A stretch of DNA of 64,000 bases from Cryptomeria japonica (Eukaryota > Streptophyta > Pinopsida > Cupressales > Cupressaceae). The stretch is taken from contig NC_081415.1 of NCBI RefSeq assembly GCF_030272615.1, forward strand, positions 193,052,695 to 193,116,694. The letters are read 5' to 3'. Below are positions 1 to 12,223 of this stretch, piece by piece. Numbering within the stretch: position 1 is the stretch's first letter; each line of letters starts with the position of its first letter. Under the pieces are notes generated by a model, which saw only the letters and a program-made list of their open reading frames with translations, searched no databases and had not been told where the DNA came from. The position numbers were made by a program, and so were the translations under genes.

Positions 1-33
1 ATAATGTTTTTGAGACACTTTGGTCCTTGGAAG

Positions 34-1207
34 TGTAAAGTGAAAATATTGAGCCCTAGTGACTCCCCACCTAGGAGAGAGAAACGAAGTCACTAGGATG
101 ATTTTTTAGTTGGGAGAACTTTACATTAAAGAAGGGCTTCAATCCACTAGATCCAAATCCAAAAGAGACAAGGAAGTGAATTCCCGGTGGATTGCAAGGG
201 TTTACGTGTGATTTACCCTCTTTTGGAAAGTTGACTATGTGGAGGAGAGAGAAAATGAGTGAAATAAGGAGTTATCAGTTTGGGATAATGATTAACTTCA
301 GATTTTAGCTAATTAGACTGATATAGATTTGCCTTGCAAATTTGGAGAAAAATTGTCAAGACCATGGCAAATATTTACATGGTCCTCCGAAAAATCCGTA
401 AAACAAAAAGGGTTCTTCCGCCTCTACAAATGGAGTTCAAATCTGAAAATACAGTTGTGCCCCTGCAACCTACACACATAAAAGAAGGGAAGAAGGGTTG
501 TGGATAGGGGTTTGCCTTAGTCAGACCCCACTTGAGGAATCAACCTTGAAAGAAAGTAATTGCAAATGCTGAAATACAAATGATGGGAGTGCATACCTTG
601 TAGATCTGCAATTTGTTAATGATGGTTGCTTCGCTTCTTGAATGTAATAACAAGTGTTGCATGAAATGACATGTAACATGACAAAACCCTAACACACACA
701 CATTCTTGCAAATGAATGTTGTAATGTTGCTCCAATGGATGAATGAAGAAGACTTGAATGCTTGAATGGTTGATGAAGACCTTGAAATCCTATATCTTAT
801 CCTTATGCCTATCATCCTTATGTCAAATGAGGGAATTGAATCTCCTTTACTACATGCCTAGAGGATTAATTTTCAATCACCAAAGGTTGGCAAAGAGGAA
901 TTGCAAACCCCAGAGATCAAGTTGTGCATAGGAAACCAGGAAAACCCAACATAGGGCCACCCTAAGAGGTGGGGATAGGGGTGCCATGCCTATGTCCTAG
1001 GGGGATAGGGGCACCATGACATAGGGGCACCACACCCCTATCCTACCATATTTTAGGGTCCAGACAGGGTCTAAGGCAGAAACATGGCTTAGACAGGCAG
1101 GGTGAAGGTGCAGAAAGGGGTCTTGGTCAGAGAGGAGGGTGTCGTCGCCAAAGTGAGTACTTCAAATGTGGTTAAAATTGCTAGGGTTGCAATTTTATGA
1201 CACTAAA
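34..1207 (-). repeat. 3' LTR of element A
   Basis: It matches 34409-35548 along its length in the same orientation. It is about 34 bp longer, mostly because of a small local repeat of GGGGATAGGGGCACCA-type units near 970-1040. It holds no credible ORF; the 91-codon minus-strand ORF at 540-815 lies inside the LTR and has no recognisable domain. Confidence 0.85.
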
Positions 1208-1922
1208 TTTAGCCCCCACTTTAGTGGGAGTATGGCTTGCGCCAATACTGCCGATAAAGTAGAAGAAAGGGAGAGATGAAGATGAGAGATAGAGAAATAT
1301 CACAAGGAGTCTAAGACATCACTAATACTGAGGAGCAAAAATCCCCCAATCTTAGGGTCTCAACTCATGCCAACATATGCAAGAGCACACAAAACAAAAA
1401 GGGACAAGATAAACAAGACAAAAAAATACACCAAAAAAACATGACAAACAAGACACAAGACCACAACCAACTAGCTAAAGAGACCTTGATATAAATGCCT
1501 CAACAACCAATTGAAACACAAGGACACATGCCATCACATATACACAAGTGATCACATAAAAGAGAAAAGCTAACATCATCCATGAACCATCAATAGTAAA
1601 ACAATGGGTTCATGAGAGGAAGAAGAGAGAGGACATGAATACATACTTTGGTGATCCATGAGAAGAAAGGTGAAGAAGAGAGAAACCATGGGCGTCTCAC
1701 CCCTAAAACTAGGTGATCAATGGAGAGAAGGACATGGAAAGTCTCGCTCCTAGAGCATGTCTAGGTGATCGATATAAAGGAATAGAGTGAGAACACCATT
1801 AGTTCCACCCAATCTCATGCACGTGTGTGCAAGTGAGGTTCAAAGTGCCTCATAGGAGTGTATGCTCGAGTACGCTACAATCTGTATAGAATGTATAGTA
1901 CAAGTGTCAAGAAAGGTGTGAT
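1208..1922 (-). other. Polypurine tract and non-coding 3' region of element A
   Basis: The first bases read AGTGGGGGCTAAA on the minus strand, a polypurine tract directly upstream of the A 3' LTR. The rest is A-rich with no coding signature. It separates the LTR from the 64-67-bp tandem repeats. Confidence 0.6.
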
Positions 1923-2300
1923 ATCTCGCTCTAAGAGTTCATGCTCTAGTTCTGAGAATAATCACCTTGCATAAGAGAAAAGTGGCGTCATCTTGCTCTA
2001 AGGGTCTATGCCCTGGTTCCAAGAATGACCCACTATACAAGAGAAAAGTAGCTCCATCTTGTTCTAAGAGTCCGTGCTTTGGTTTTGAGAATGACCCACT
2101 GTACAAGAAAAGTGATGACATCTTGCTCTAAGAGGTTACCCTCTGGTTCCAAGAATGTCCCACTACACAAGAAAAGTGATGACATATTTCTCTAAGAGGT
2201 TACCCTCTAGTTTCAAGAATGTCCCACTGTACAAGAAAAGTGATGGCATCTTTCTCTAAGAGGTTACCCCCTCGTTCCAAGAATGTCCCACTGTACAATG
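1923..2300. repeat. Tandem repeat, six units of 64-67 bp, in element A
   Basis: Unit starts at 1923, 1990, 2056, 2120, 2184 and 2248 share the frame CTCTAAGAG..TTCCAAGAATG..CCACT.TACAAGA. Unit length falls from 67 to 64 bp and the last three are the most alike, so expansion proceeded at the right-hand end. The array ends 15 bp before the TSD of element B. The apparent 60-aa ORF on the minus strand (1939-2121) is only this repeat read through. Confidence 0.9.
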
Positions 2301-2314
2301 CATAAGAGAAGTAT

Positions 2315-2319
2315 AATAC
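2315..2319. other. Left TSD of element B (AATAC)
   Basis: AATAC here is repeated exactly and in the same orientation at 30475-30479, directly outside the other end of B. Confidence 0.75.
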
Positions 2320-3229
2320 TATAGATGTATAAAAATGACCACATTCCTAAATGAATATTTAATGTTCATTTTATTCTCATTCCTCTATTTTAGTTAAATC
2401 TAATTTAATTAAATCATCCACATTCCTCTATTTGATTAAATAAATTATTCAATTTATTTATTTAAATTCACTTAAGCCTTTCACATAGTTTAATTAAATA
2501 AATCATTTTATTTAATTAAATCCTTTCTCTCTACTTTTAATTAGATTTACATTTAATTAAATTATTCACTCTAAATAAAAAAATCTAATTTATTTAAAAT
2601 CCTCCACTTGCAACCATAATTGAAATAAATGAATTTTATTTTAATTAAACTCTATTTTCCCCACCCACTTGCAAAATCCTACGTCTCCCACTTGCCTCCT
2701 AAACCCCCTTTCTAAATTCTTCTAGAACCCATCTAATCCTAATCAATTAGCCTAAACCCTTCAATTATCCCCTTTCCCTAAATTTGAGGATGTCACTTCT
2801 CAAATTTGGAGCAAAGTCTTCCAAAGGCATTAAAGCCTTTACGCCTTCAACAAGCTATCTTGTTGAATACCCCCAAATTTGGAAGGACTCTTACAAATTT
2901 TTCCCCAAAGTCTCCCACACCATTAATGGTTAACTAACCCTTTGTGGCATGGTTAGAGACTTTTTACCTAACTCAACCCTCATCTAACCCAAGGGTCTCA
3001 TCAAACATTCATTGCTTTGACCATGGTTATCCCTTTAACCCTTGCACAAGAGTTTATCCTTTGGATAAAAGCTTTATCCAATGGGTAATCTTAACCTAAC
3101 CTTAACCCTTACCTCCTAAGGTAACCATGAGGTCTTCTCAAGCATTTAATGCTTCTTACATCCCCTCTCAAGCAGTCTTATGTTAACAATTGTCACCATT
3201 TCATTGGTGAGAATTGTAAACATGGATTG
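2320..3229 (+). repeat. Left LTR of element B, first part
   Basis: AT-rich U3-like sequence that continues across element C into 26857-27409. It pairs as an inverted repeat with 29632-30474. It is interrupted at 3230-3234 by the TSD of element C. I see no ORF in it. Confidence 0.7.
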
Positions 3230-3234
3230 ATAAC

Positions 3235-4384
3235 TATGTCGACTTGAATTTCATCCTCAGAATGCTTCCTACAATAAGTTAGTTTCACAAAATACAAATG
3301 GAAATGCTACAAGAAATCCAAATTCAACCATTGAAACTGCATGAAATACATATTAAAATAAAACATTATTTTTACCTTCATGGCTTATGTCCCATTGTGT
3401 CCTAACTCCATTGTTCCTGGTTGTAGATGGTGTGCTCTCAGACAATGCACTGATGGCTTCTAAGATGGCATATGAAGAATGGACTAATAACTTGTAGTTA
3501 ACTGATAGTATGATATGCAAATACTACATGATTATGCTAAAATGATATTTGCTATTTGCTCTTCGCTTCAAAAACTCACGGATGCATATAATTGATTTGA
3601 AGACTATTTTGAAGACTAACTCTCTCTCAACTGAAGCTCTTGATTTTATAGACGTTGAGAGGATTAGATGATGTGGCTCGGATCAATGGTCTTGATCAGA
3701 TCTACAGATTTGAATGGTTTTGAGCAAAGGTGAAGGTTGAGAGAAAGGGGGAAGGAGAAGACAAGTGTCACTCATCTCACCTTGATTGGATTGCTGACTG
3801 AGGGAATCTAGGGATGGTTGGAGGAAATTTAGGCATGAGAGGACAAGTGGACTCAAGTCCTTCCTAGGATGTAGGGGGTGTTGGAGAGAATATAGGAAAT
3901 GGTTATGAAATATGTGTACGTACACAATTTTCATTAAGTTTGGAAGTTGAGGATAAATGATGAATTAATATTTAAGAAATATTAATTTCCTTAGCCACAT
4001 GTTTGATGAGTTCGCAAAGGGAAGATGAAGTGGAGATGGAAGGTGAGTTGGATAAGGGATTAAATAATTTAGGAAATTATTTAATATTTGAGACTATAGG
4101 ATAGGAGAATAACTATTAAATATTAGATATTTAATTGTTTGGAGGAGATAATTAAATATTAGATATTTAATTAACTTGGTTAGAGGATTAATTAAATATT
4201 AGATATTTAATTAATTAAAAGAATAAGATAGATGAATTAATTAATAAAATATTAATTAATAGAAAGACACGAAAATGAATTAAATAAATTAATCTTTTCA
4301 AATTAACTATTTAATAGAAGAATAATTATTAAATAAATATAAAATATTTATTTAATCGCTCATAGCCAGTTTTAGGTGTATACA
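3235..4384 (-). repeat. 3' LTR of element C
   Basis: 1150 bp. On minus it starts TGTATACACC and ends GTCGACATA; the other copy ends GTCGACACA, so the terminal CA has mutated to TA here. An AATTAAATATTAGATATT motif repeats within it around 4110-4260. No coding potential. Confidence 0.9.
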
Positions 4385-4398
4385 TTTTGCCCCTCTTT
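4385..4398 (-). other. Polypurine tract of element C
   Basis: Reads AAAGAGGGGCAAAA on minus, directly next to the TGTATACA start of the 3' LTR. It is the expected priming site for plus-strand DNA synthesis. Confidence 0.75.
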
Positions 4399-4919
4399 GA
4401 AATGATGTCGAGACAACATTGTTTCAAAGATTAAATCAAGTCTCGATAATGCACCTGATGAAAATTGAAAAATCCTGATTGTGTGCCCTCTCAGGAGATT
4501 GATCATCAAATTGTTGAAAATTTTAGGTTGAATGATTAATCTCATGATAATTTGATAAAAATTCAGTCAATTAAATTCATTTGTAAAAAATAAATTAAAT
4601 TGCCCCATTTGAAATTAATTACTCTTCAAATAGTAAATATAAAATTAATCAAGGCTAATTTTAACTTCATTGTCATCCTTGTCAGCTTGTGGAGAAAATA
4701 GTCTTACTGAGGTGGCGAAATGGTGATTCCCATGGAGAACCATTGTTTTGAGTGAGTTTGGCGATATCAGTGACCTGTCGAGCATGGGTATCCGGTATGT
4801 ATCTTATCCCAATCTTTGTTTTCAAGTTTTTGTTCAATTTTTTATGTTTTTAGGCGTGTTTTGAATTTTGAATTTTATTTTTATCTTTTCGGCGTTAGGT
4901 TAGTTCTTTTGCAATTTTT

Positions 4920-5180
4920 TTTAGCGCATATGCAATTAGGTTTAGCGCATATGCTCTTTCTATTAGTGCATATGCTAAAGATGTTAGCGCATATGCATAG
5001 GGTAGCACAAATGCGTCGTTTGTTAGCGCATATACTCAATAAGGTAGCACTTTTGCATGGGTTTGCACATATGCTTGTAGATTTAGCACATTTTTTCAAA
5101 AAGATAGCGCATATGCACTAGGTTAGTGCATTTGCATTTAGATTTAGCGCAAATGTTCAATAGGATAGCGCTTTTGATCC
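4920..5180. repeat. Degenerate TTAGCGCATATGC repeat array (3' side of C)
   Basis: About a dozen degenerate copies of TTAGCGCATATGC / GGTTAGTGCAT / TAGCGCAAATG are spaced 20-25 bp apart. A related array in the opposite orientation (GCGCTAACCTAG) lies at 19140-19400 near the other end of C. The 101-aa plus-strand ORF at 4816-5121, rich in AHM, is an artefact of the repeat. Confidence 0.8.
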
Positions 5181-5254
5181 AGTTTGATGTTTTTAATAAG
5201 TGCAAAGGCTAAAAATCACTTTGATGATGAAAATAGGAACTAGATTGAGTGATT

Positions 5255-5640
5255 TGTTGGATAGATAGATTTATTGATTTCTTGATAGATTGATTACGAT
5301 GATTGATAAATTACTTCCTTGATTGCTTGATTGAGTGCTTGATTGATTGCTTGATTGATTGATAGATTGCTTGATTGAGTAGCTCTAAGAAACAGATTTA
5401 GTTTCTGATGTAAGAGCTTAGCAGAGTTTTAAGTGAACTCAGTGATTGATAGAAAACCATGATTGATAGGTTTTAAAATGATTTGATAGTGTAATTTGCT
5501 TCAATTTGATTTGATAGATAAATAGCATAGATTGCTTCAGTTTGATTTGATAGATAGGTAGCATAGATTGCTTCAGTTTGATTTGATAGATAGATAGCAT
5601 AGATTGCTTCAGTTTGATTTGATAGATAGATAGATGATTT
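5255..5640. repeat. GATTGATT-rich low-complexity tract and 36-bp tandem repeat
   Basis: 5255-5400 is dominated by (T)TGATTGAT(T/A)GCTTGATT runs. From 5498 a precise 36-bp repeat follows, with GCTTCA landmarks at 5498, 5534, 5570 and 5606 and the pattern TTTGATTTGATAGATAG. It lies just upstream of the PMD ORF on the plus strand. Confidence 0.85.
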
Positions 5641-5691
5641 GATGATTGATTTATTTCTCTTGATAAATAGGAGAAACTTGATATTCTCTAG

Positions 5692-7803
5692 TGTCGGGAG
5701 AAATTACTAGCAGTACAACATTTAGTTCCAGAGCTGACACAGGTAGAGGTTAGACATGTAGATGCCTGTGGTTTACACAATTTATTGTATATGCCTGAGA
5801 TTACGCATAATAGAGGATTATTGACGACGTTGGCCGAGAGATGGCACAATGAGCATAACACTTTCCACCTGCTGACGGGTGAGATTAGTGTGACTCTTGA
5901 GGATGTCTATAGGATTCTGCACATCCCAGTAACTGGTGAGCTAGTACAGTATGATTTTCAGGATCAGGTTGGTAGAGAGGCTTGCAGAGTCATGTTTGTT
6001 GATGAGAGCATTGGTAGAGGAGAGATCTAATGGGTAGATATGGTGATGCATTACGAGGCTCTTCCCGGTATTCTTGCTAGTCTGATTGGAGGATTTATAT
6101 GTCTTGATAGGAGATCATGAGGTTTTTCCGTTGGATGGGGTGAGATTCTCTTGAGTATGATGCAACATTGTACTCGATATGCATGGGGTGTTTGCATGCT
6201 GGCATACTTATATCATGATCTTCATCAGGTAGTGTATGATGAGAGTGCGAGTTTGTTGATAGGATGCACTTTATTGTAAATCTGGTGCTGGGAGCACATT
6301 GTTTTGACTCGGCCTATCCATCACAGAGTTCGTGGAGAGAGGTAGCCATATGTGTATTTTTATGTAGGTATTCTTACTCAGCATAAGTTGGGTAAGATGG
6401 AGTATTGGCATTGGGTGCTAGATTCATTGGATAACATCACTTGGAGACCATATATTGATTGTGAGCCATGGATGGATGATGCACAGACATTACCATTTAT
6501 CATGCAGAGTAGATATCTTATTGGTCAGATGCCTTACATTGTTGAGAGACAATTGATTGGTCGTATTTTGAGATGGTTTGGTATCATTCAGCCTATGCCT
6601 ACTGGTGTGATTATATATGCTCGGCGATACAGAGATAGGCAAGATTAGGGACCTTCATTGTCATTTGAGATTGCTCATGCAGAGTTTGTTGCTACTCTGA
6701 GAGTGGCTTATGATATGAGATTACACATTCTTGATCCCGAGGTTACTGTAGACTATGCCCAGTATATACTAGCTCATCCATTTCCTCGCATTACTGATCC
6801 AACAAATCCTCCTCTCAGCTCAGGAGATGAGGATGATGATTCAGATGATCCAGTGTCTAGGAGATGGAGACAAAGATGAGAGCTAAGAGCTGCTCAAGAG
6901 ACTGGGGGAGGTGGAGATGAGGGTGGGGATGGAGGTGGTGGTGGTAGGAGACCTGGACGGAGGGGAGGTTGATTAAGAGTCCGTGGAGGATCATTTGGAC
7001 CGGCTGGCAGGATTGAGAGAGCATGTCCTATGGGTGGAAGGGATGTTAGATGGATTGGGAGAGATCATGGCAGGGCATGCATGAGATCACCGAGAGGATT
7101 ACCATTGACAAGAGGCAGGGTGACTGGACTAGATGGGGGTTGCGGGAGAGGTATTGATTTTGGATAGATTCGGCTAGATCCTAGGGTTATTGCAGCGCAT
7201 GGTGGAGATGATGAGGGTCCAGAGGATCATGTTCCCCTGATTAGATGGCAGATTCAGAGAGTTACTCAGACTGAGATTCCAGTAGTTGGACGGGTTGGTG
7301 GTGAGGGGATTGGGGTTCATGCACTACAACAGGATTTGCTAGAGCAGGTTGCACCAGAGAATGACATGCCAGAGCAGGTTGCACCAGAGCATGATGTGCC
7401 AGAGTAGGATACCATTGATAGTCTGAGAGCACAGATTGATCAGCTTTGAGCACAGGTGTAGACTCTTTTGACTGAGAGGGATGGAGTTATTAGGAGACAA
7501 CAGGATACTCAGGGCCTTTTGGATCACATTCATTAGGTTGGATCAGGTACTCTCTCAGCTGACACTATTAGAGAATTAGTTTAGGTTGGGAAGGAGACTT
7601 CCCACTGGCGACGACGATATGAGGAGGTAGTTGCAAAGAGCCAGAGAGTGGGTAGCTATCATACTACCATGTTGATGGACACTAACAGTGGTGGGGTCAT
7701 GAGACCTCCTCAGAGGAGTGGTGATCATGGGAGACAGACATCTGGAGGATCTTCTCGCCCACAACCACAGAGACAGATAGAGTCAAGTGGTAGTGGTACA
7801 TGA
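5692..7803 (+). pseudogene. Antisense ORF of element C with plant mobile domain (PMD)
   Basis: Opposite in strand to gag-pol, between pol and the 3' LTR. Open stretches at 5785-6030, 6352-6648 and 6658-6879 are all in the same frame, which ends at TGA 7801-7803. I therefore read it as one former ORF of up to about 700 codons, broken by roughly a dozen stops. The N-terminal part shows PMD (PF10536) hallmarks: an ITHNRGLLTTLAERW start, a NTFHLLTGEISVTLEDV segment followed by HIPVTGE, then LAYLYHDL and a WCWEHI..RP segment. The middle has acidic GDEDDDSDD, then Gly/Arg-rich low complexity and a Q-rich coiled-coil-like C-terminus. PMD proteins such as MAIN/MAIL1 are plant nuclear factors, and PMDs are also known inside transposons. 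Function here is not known. The true start is uncertain because no ATG precedes the domain in frame before 5785. Confidence 0.8.
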
Positions 7804-9842
7804 TAGTCGTGACTTGATTTGTATTTGATGAGGCATTTGTATTATTTATTTTATATCATTTTATACTTGGACTTGTATTGTTCTTATGATGATCTATATG
7901 CAGACATGGACTCTATATGATGATCTTTCTTTATTATGCATGTTACTCTATTTGATGATGATGCTTTATATGATGATGATATGGATGCATGGTTAGATGG
8001 ATGATGAGCTATATATGCATGTTTCTCTCTTTTTTAATGATAATTTATATGCATGGATTAGATGGATGTAGTGATTAGATGGATGATGATATGATCTTTT
8101 CTTTTCATTATGATGACTCTTTATCTGATGATGTAATGATAAATGCTTTTGTTGATTTTTGATTTTTGATGATCTTGGATGCAAATGAAAAATGATGACT
8201 AACTTAAATGATATGCAAATGATACAAATGCAATGATCTATATGGAAATGTAAATGAATGATTTCTTTAATGCTTATGAGGATGTAAATGCAAATGATCT
8301 ACATGAAATGTTTTTTAATTTTTATATGTAATGCTTATAATGATTATGAATCTAAGTGCAAAGATGCAACTAAATGATCTTTATGAAATGATAATGCAAA
8401 TAATAATAATTATACATTACATGATGAATGAAATGCACTTATTTGAATGCAAATTAATGCAATTTTTGAAATGCAACTAAATGAAAATAGATGATGATTA
8501 AAATGATTCTAAAAAGAATGCACCTATAATGATCAAATGCAAATTGTTTTGTTTGTCCAGGTATACTAAATCTTTATTTATGACCGTTGATTTGTTAATG
8601 AAATGATATTCTTATAATGCAATTGACCATGAATGCTTATAATGCAAATGAATAATGAGCTAATTTAAAATCATCTAACTAAAAATTATACTGCCATTCT
8701 TCATATGTTATCTTGTAACAGTGCTTTGATTTCATCATTGATCTTTAAAATGTTGTGAGAAAATACAAGCAACTTGACATAATGATTCAAGATGACCTGA
8801 GTATTCCTTACATGGATTTTGATATAGCAATTTAATACAAGCAACTTGATATAATGGATCAAGTTGACCTGAGTATTACTTGCAGAGCAGACAAGGAGTA
8901 TCTCCTTTCATGCATGACTTGGAACGTCCTCCTTGATCTTTTGTCGATCATATCTTGAGAAGTACATACCATAGTGAGAGATAAACCACAGACAACAATC
9001 AAAGAAAATAATCATGCCCCATCATAGCTTCTCTAGTCATGGACATCCTTGAGTTGCATAGAATACATGATTAGCAATAAAATCAAGATATAAACACTGA
9101 ATCTTTCATGTCATTCACATGTTCTTATGGTCATTAACTGATATAATCATCTCGATGAATGATCTTTGATAAACCTATATTACGTGCTGGTTGATTCTTC
9201 AGTTTCTGAGTTTTACAATTCAGTTGTTGATGAAATTCCTTGATTGTCGTTGCTTTGTTGCTCGTTATCTGTTTCAAAATCCTAGGTGTTTTTGGTTTTT
9301 CTAAGTTTTTCTGAATGTTTTGGATTTTCAAAGATTCAAAAGATCATGTTAGCAAAAGGAATTAGGATTTTGCCCCCAGTGGAAACAAAAAATTATTATG
9401 GATGTATGAATTGATCAAGATCCAAACCATGGCAGGATACAAATGCAAACTGATTGCTTCTGATAAGATTTAGGACAGTGACTACGACAAGCATGTCAAA
9501 GGTTGATAACTGTTGGTAAGCTGCATATTTCTTGCTAAATGGTTCAGAGCAATGGATGTGAAAGATGGAAGATGGAATGGATAAGGTAAGATAGATGGCA
9601 GCGATAGATGCGATAGGATGGAGTGGATAGGTGCGCAAAGTGATCTCATAGATGGAGGAACTTACTTTGTAGATAGCGCCTGTTTACCAGGTTTTCACCA
9701 TCTAAATTTATTGCATTTTTTCCAGATTTTGATTTTCACTGTTTTATGCTTTTTATGATTTTTTGAAGGACTTTATATGCTTTTTATTGATTTTTTGTAG
9801 GACTTTATATGCTTTTTATTGATTTTTTTAGGACTTTATATC
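7804..9842. other. AT-rich non-coding spacer of element C between PMD ORF and pol end
   Basis: 7804-8700 is rich in ATGATGAT and AAATGCAAATGA strings, and 9720-9840 carries three copies of a GACTTTATATGCTTTTTATTGA unit. A sequence reading CCACTGGGGGCAAAATCC on minus at about 9367-9384 resembles the element's own polypurine tract. No domain is recognised in the short ORFs here. Confidence 0.55.
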
Positions 9843-11150
9843 TCAAGCATAGAATTTCTTGAGATGGATAGAATTGATAGGTTCATCAAACCAATCACCT
9901 TCAGGGGTAGATAACTTGTATGCTCCTGGTCCATATGCTGCCACTATAACAAAAGGTCCTAGCCAATTTGGTTCAAATTTTCCCTTCTTTTCTCAGTCTT
10001 GCTGATTTCTTGGATTCTCCCTTAGAACTATATCTCCAATCTGGAAAATACGCGGCTTGAATCGATGGTTATAGCTTCTTTTCATTCTTTGTTGGTATAC
10101 TTTCAAATGTTCTGTTTCATTTTGGAGACGTTCTTGGATCAGTTCTAGTTCTTGGAGTCAAGAGACTCGTTCTTCTTCTTCTGGTATAAGACCGTGCAAG
10201 GATACTCATAGAGAAGGTATCTATACTTCTATAGGTAATATGGCTTCTAATCCATAGACCAAAAAATATGGAGTTGCCCTTGTTGGAGTGCAGACACTAG
10301 TTCGGTATGCCCAAAGAGCAGGATTTAGCTGATTGTGCCAATCTTTTCTAGCTTCATTCACTATTTTCTTCAAGATTTTCAAGATAGTTTTGTTTGATGC
10401 CTCAGCTTGACCATTTCCCTATGGATAATATGGAGTAGAGAACCTATGTTGGATATGAAACTGTTCACATAGCTCTTTCACATCTTGATTTTTGAATGGT
10501 CTTCCATTATCAGTGATAATGGTCATAGGAACTCCATAGCGACAGATTATATAATTCAAAATGAATGATGATATTTGTTTTCCTATCACTATTGTTAAAG
10601 GCATTGCTTCAATCCACTTAGTAAAATATTCAGTAGCAATCAGAATAAACTTATGTCTGTTAGAAGATGAGGGATTGATCTTGCCTACCAAATCAAGGCC
10701 CCATTGTGAAAATGGCCATGATCCTATCATAGGATATAACTCTTGTGTCGGCGCATGAATTAGATTTCCATGGACCTAACATTGTTTACATTTCCTAGCA
10801 TAGGTTAATGAATCTCTTTCCATAGTAGGCCAAAAGTAACCCATACGAATAAGTTTCTTAGCCAATGTTAAACCACTTGAGTGTGTACCACAAATACCTA
10901 CATGAATGTCATTAAGAACTCTCTCAGATTTGTCTTTTTCAAGACATCTAAATAATGTACCATCTAGACCATGCCTATATAGGATATCAACAATAATGGT
11001 ATAGCGAGAGGACTGATGGATAAAGTTTCTTCGTTGATTACAAGATAATTCAAGAGGAAGGATATGATCTTTCAAATATTGGTAGGTTTGACCATATAAG
11101 GATTGACTGGTTCCTGATATATGGCAAATTCGATAGGTATGCTGGGATTG
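9843..11150 (-). pseudogene. Element C integrase region
   Basis: The zinc-binding part has H..H in HVGICGTHSSG and C..C in ARKCKQC. The core begins WPFSQWGLDLVGKI, with the second acidic region as IITDNGRPFKN and RFSTPYYP at the stop near 10416. The C-terminal part ends with a PNWLGPFVIVAAYGPGAY stretch, then SIHLKKFYA and a natural TGA at 9843-9845. It catalyses cDNA insertion. Broken by at least two TAG codons. Confidence 0.88.
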
Positions 11151-11179
11151 GATGGTAGGGGTTAAGATTTCTTCCATGA

Positions 11180-11620
11180 GAAATTCGTAGCGCTGTTGAT
11201 TCTCCTTATTTTTCAAGAGAGATGCTATTGTAGCCATTGCATCTGCTGCTTTATTCTCATTTCTGGGAATCTGGGTTAATGTGACTTCTTTGAAGTGTCC
11301 TTTAAACTCCTCTACTAGCTGTTTGTATGGCATAATCTTATCATCCTTTATTTGATATTCATCAGTTATTTGATTTATGACAAGTTGTGAATCACCATAG
11401 ACATGGAGTTCTTTGACGTTCCATTCAATGGCCATTTTGAGCCCTATAGCCAATGCTTCATACTTTGCAGTATTATTGGTGCATGGAAACCGCAGTCTAT
11501 ACGATTATGGAATTGTATGTCCTTGAGGTGTGATGAAAATATTCCTACGCCTGAACCATATTGGGTATAAGAACCATAAAAGTACAATTCCCAAAAGTTT
11601 ATACTTACTATCAAGATATC
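11180..11620 (-). pseudogene. Element C second, archaeal-type RNase H (aRNH)
   Basis: Starts with LYFYGSYTQYGSGVGI (expected YFDGS, so the first catalytic Asp reads Tyr). After the frameshift at about 11490 it continues with TAKYEALAIGLKMAIEW (expected TAEYEAL), VYGDSQLVINQI and ENKAADAMA. The Asp in YGDSQ and the Asp in AADAMA are kept; the first Asp and the Glu have mutated. A second RNase H of this kind is a defining trait of Tat-lineage Ty3/gypsy elements. Confidence 0.85.
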
Positions 11621-12208
11621 TGCATCAGGAAATTCAATGTGCAAAGGCATGTCATTTTGTAAAGGTGCATCGGCCAATTGATTAGCGATAACTTGTCCCT
11701 TGATAGCTTTTTGGTCAACATATTCTTTGTCAAATTCACTCAGTATCATAACCCATTTAGCTAGTCTCCCTGTCAATGTTGACTTGCTCAATAGATATTT
11801 GAGAGGATCTATCTTTGCTATTAGTTTTACAGAATGAATCAACATATAATGTCGCAACTTCTGAGTTGCAAATACAACTGCTAGACATATCTTTTCAATT
11901 GAGGAATAATTTAATTCATAGCCAACAAGTGTTTTGCTGATATAATAAACTACTTTTTCTTTTCCTTCATCATCATGTTGAGCTAGGAGAGCACCTAATG
12001 ATACAGTTGTTGCAGAGATGTAGAGTAACAATGGTTTCCCTTTGGTTGGTGATATTAGTACTGGAGGACTCATAAGACATTCTTTTATTTGCAAGAAAGC
12101 TTCCTCAAATTTTAGATCCCATTTGAATGGAACATTTTTATGCAGAAGATGGGTAAATGGAAGGCATCTATCGGCCAATTGAGAAACAAATCTCCTGATT
12201 GATTGCAA
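11500..12208 (-). pseudogene. Element C first RNase H (gypsy-type) region
   Basis: Follows RT in the same frame. Motifs LLLYISATTVSLGALLAQ, VVYYISKTLVGYELNYS and EKICLAVVFATQKLRHY are those of the gypsy RNase H/connection. The aspartate normally found after YISAT or its equivalent appears to be replaced by T, consistent with a degenerate tether-like role when a second RNase H is present. Confidence 0.8.
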
Positions 12209-12223
12209 TCTTCCTTGTAAAGA

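Noticed and set aside
1923-2300. CRISPR-like array
   Set aside because: Repeats are contiguous degenerate tandem units without unique spacers, in a plant retrotransposon.
4816-5121. 101-codon plus-strand ORF with AHM repeats
   Set aside because: It is a reading of the degenerate GCGCATATGC DNA repeat; the complementary minus strand is open too (72 codons), as expected from repeat composition.
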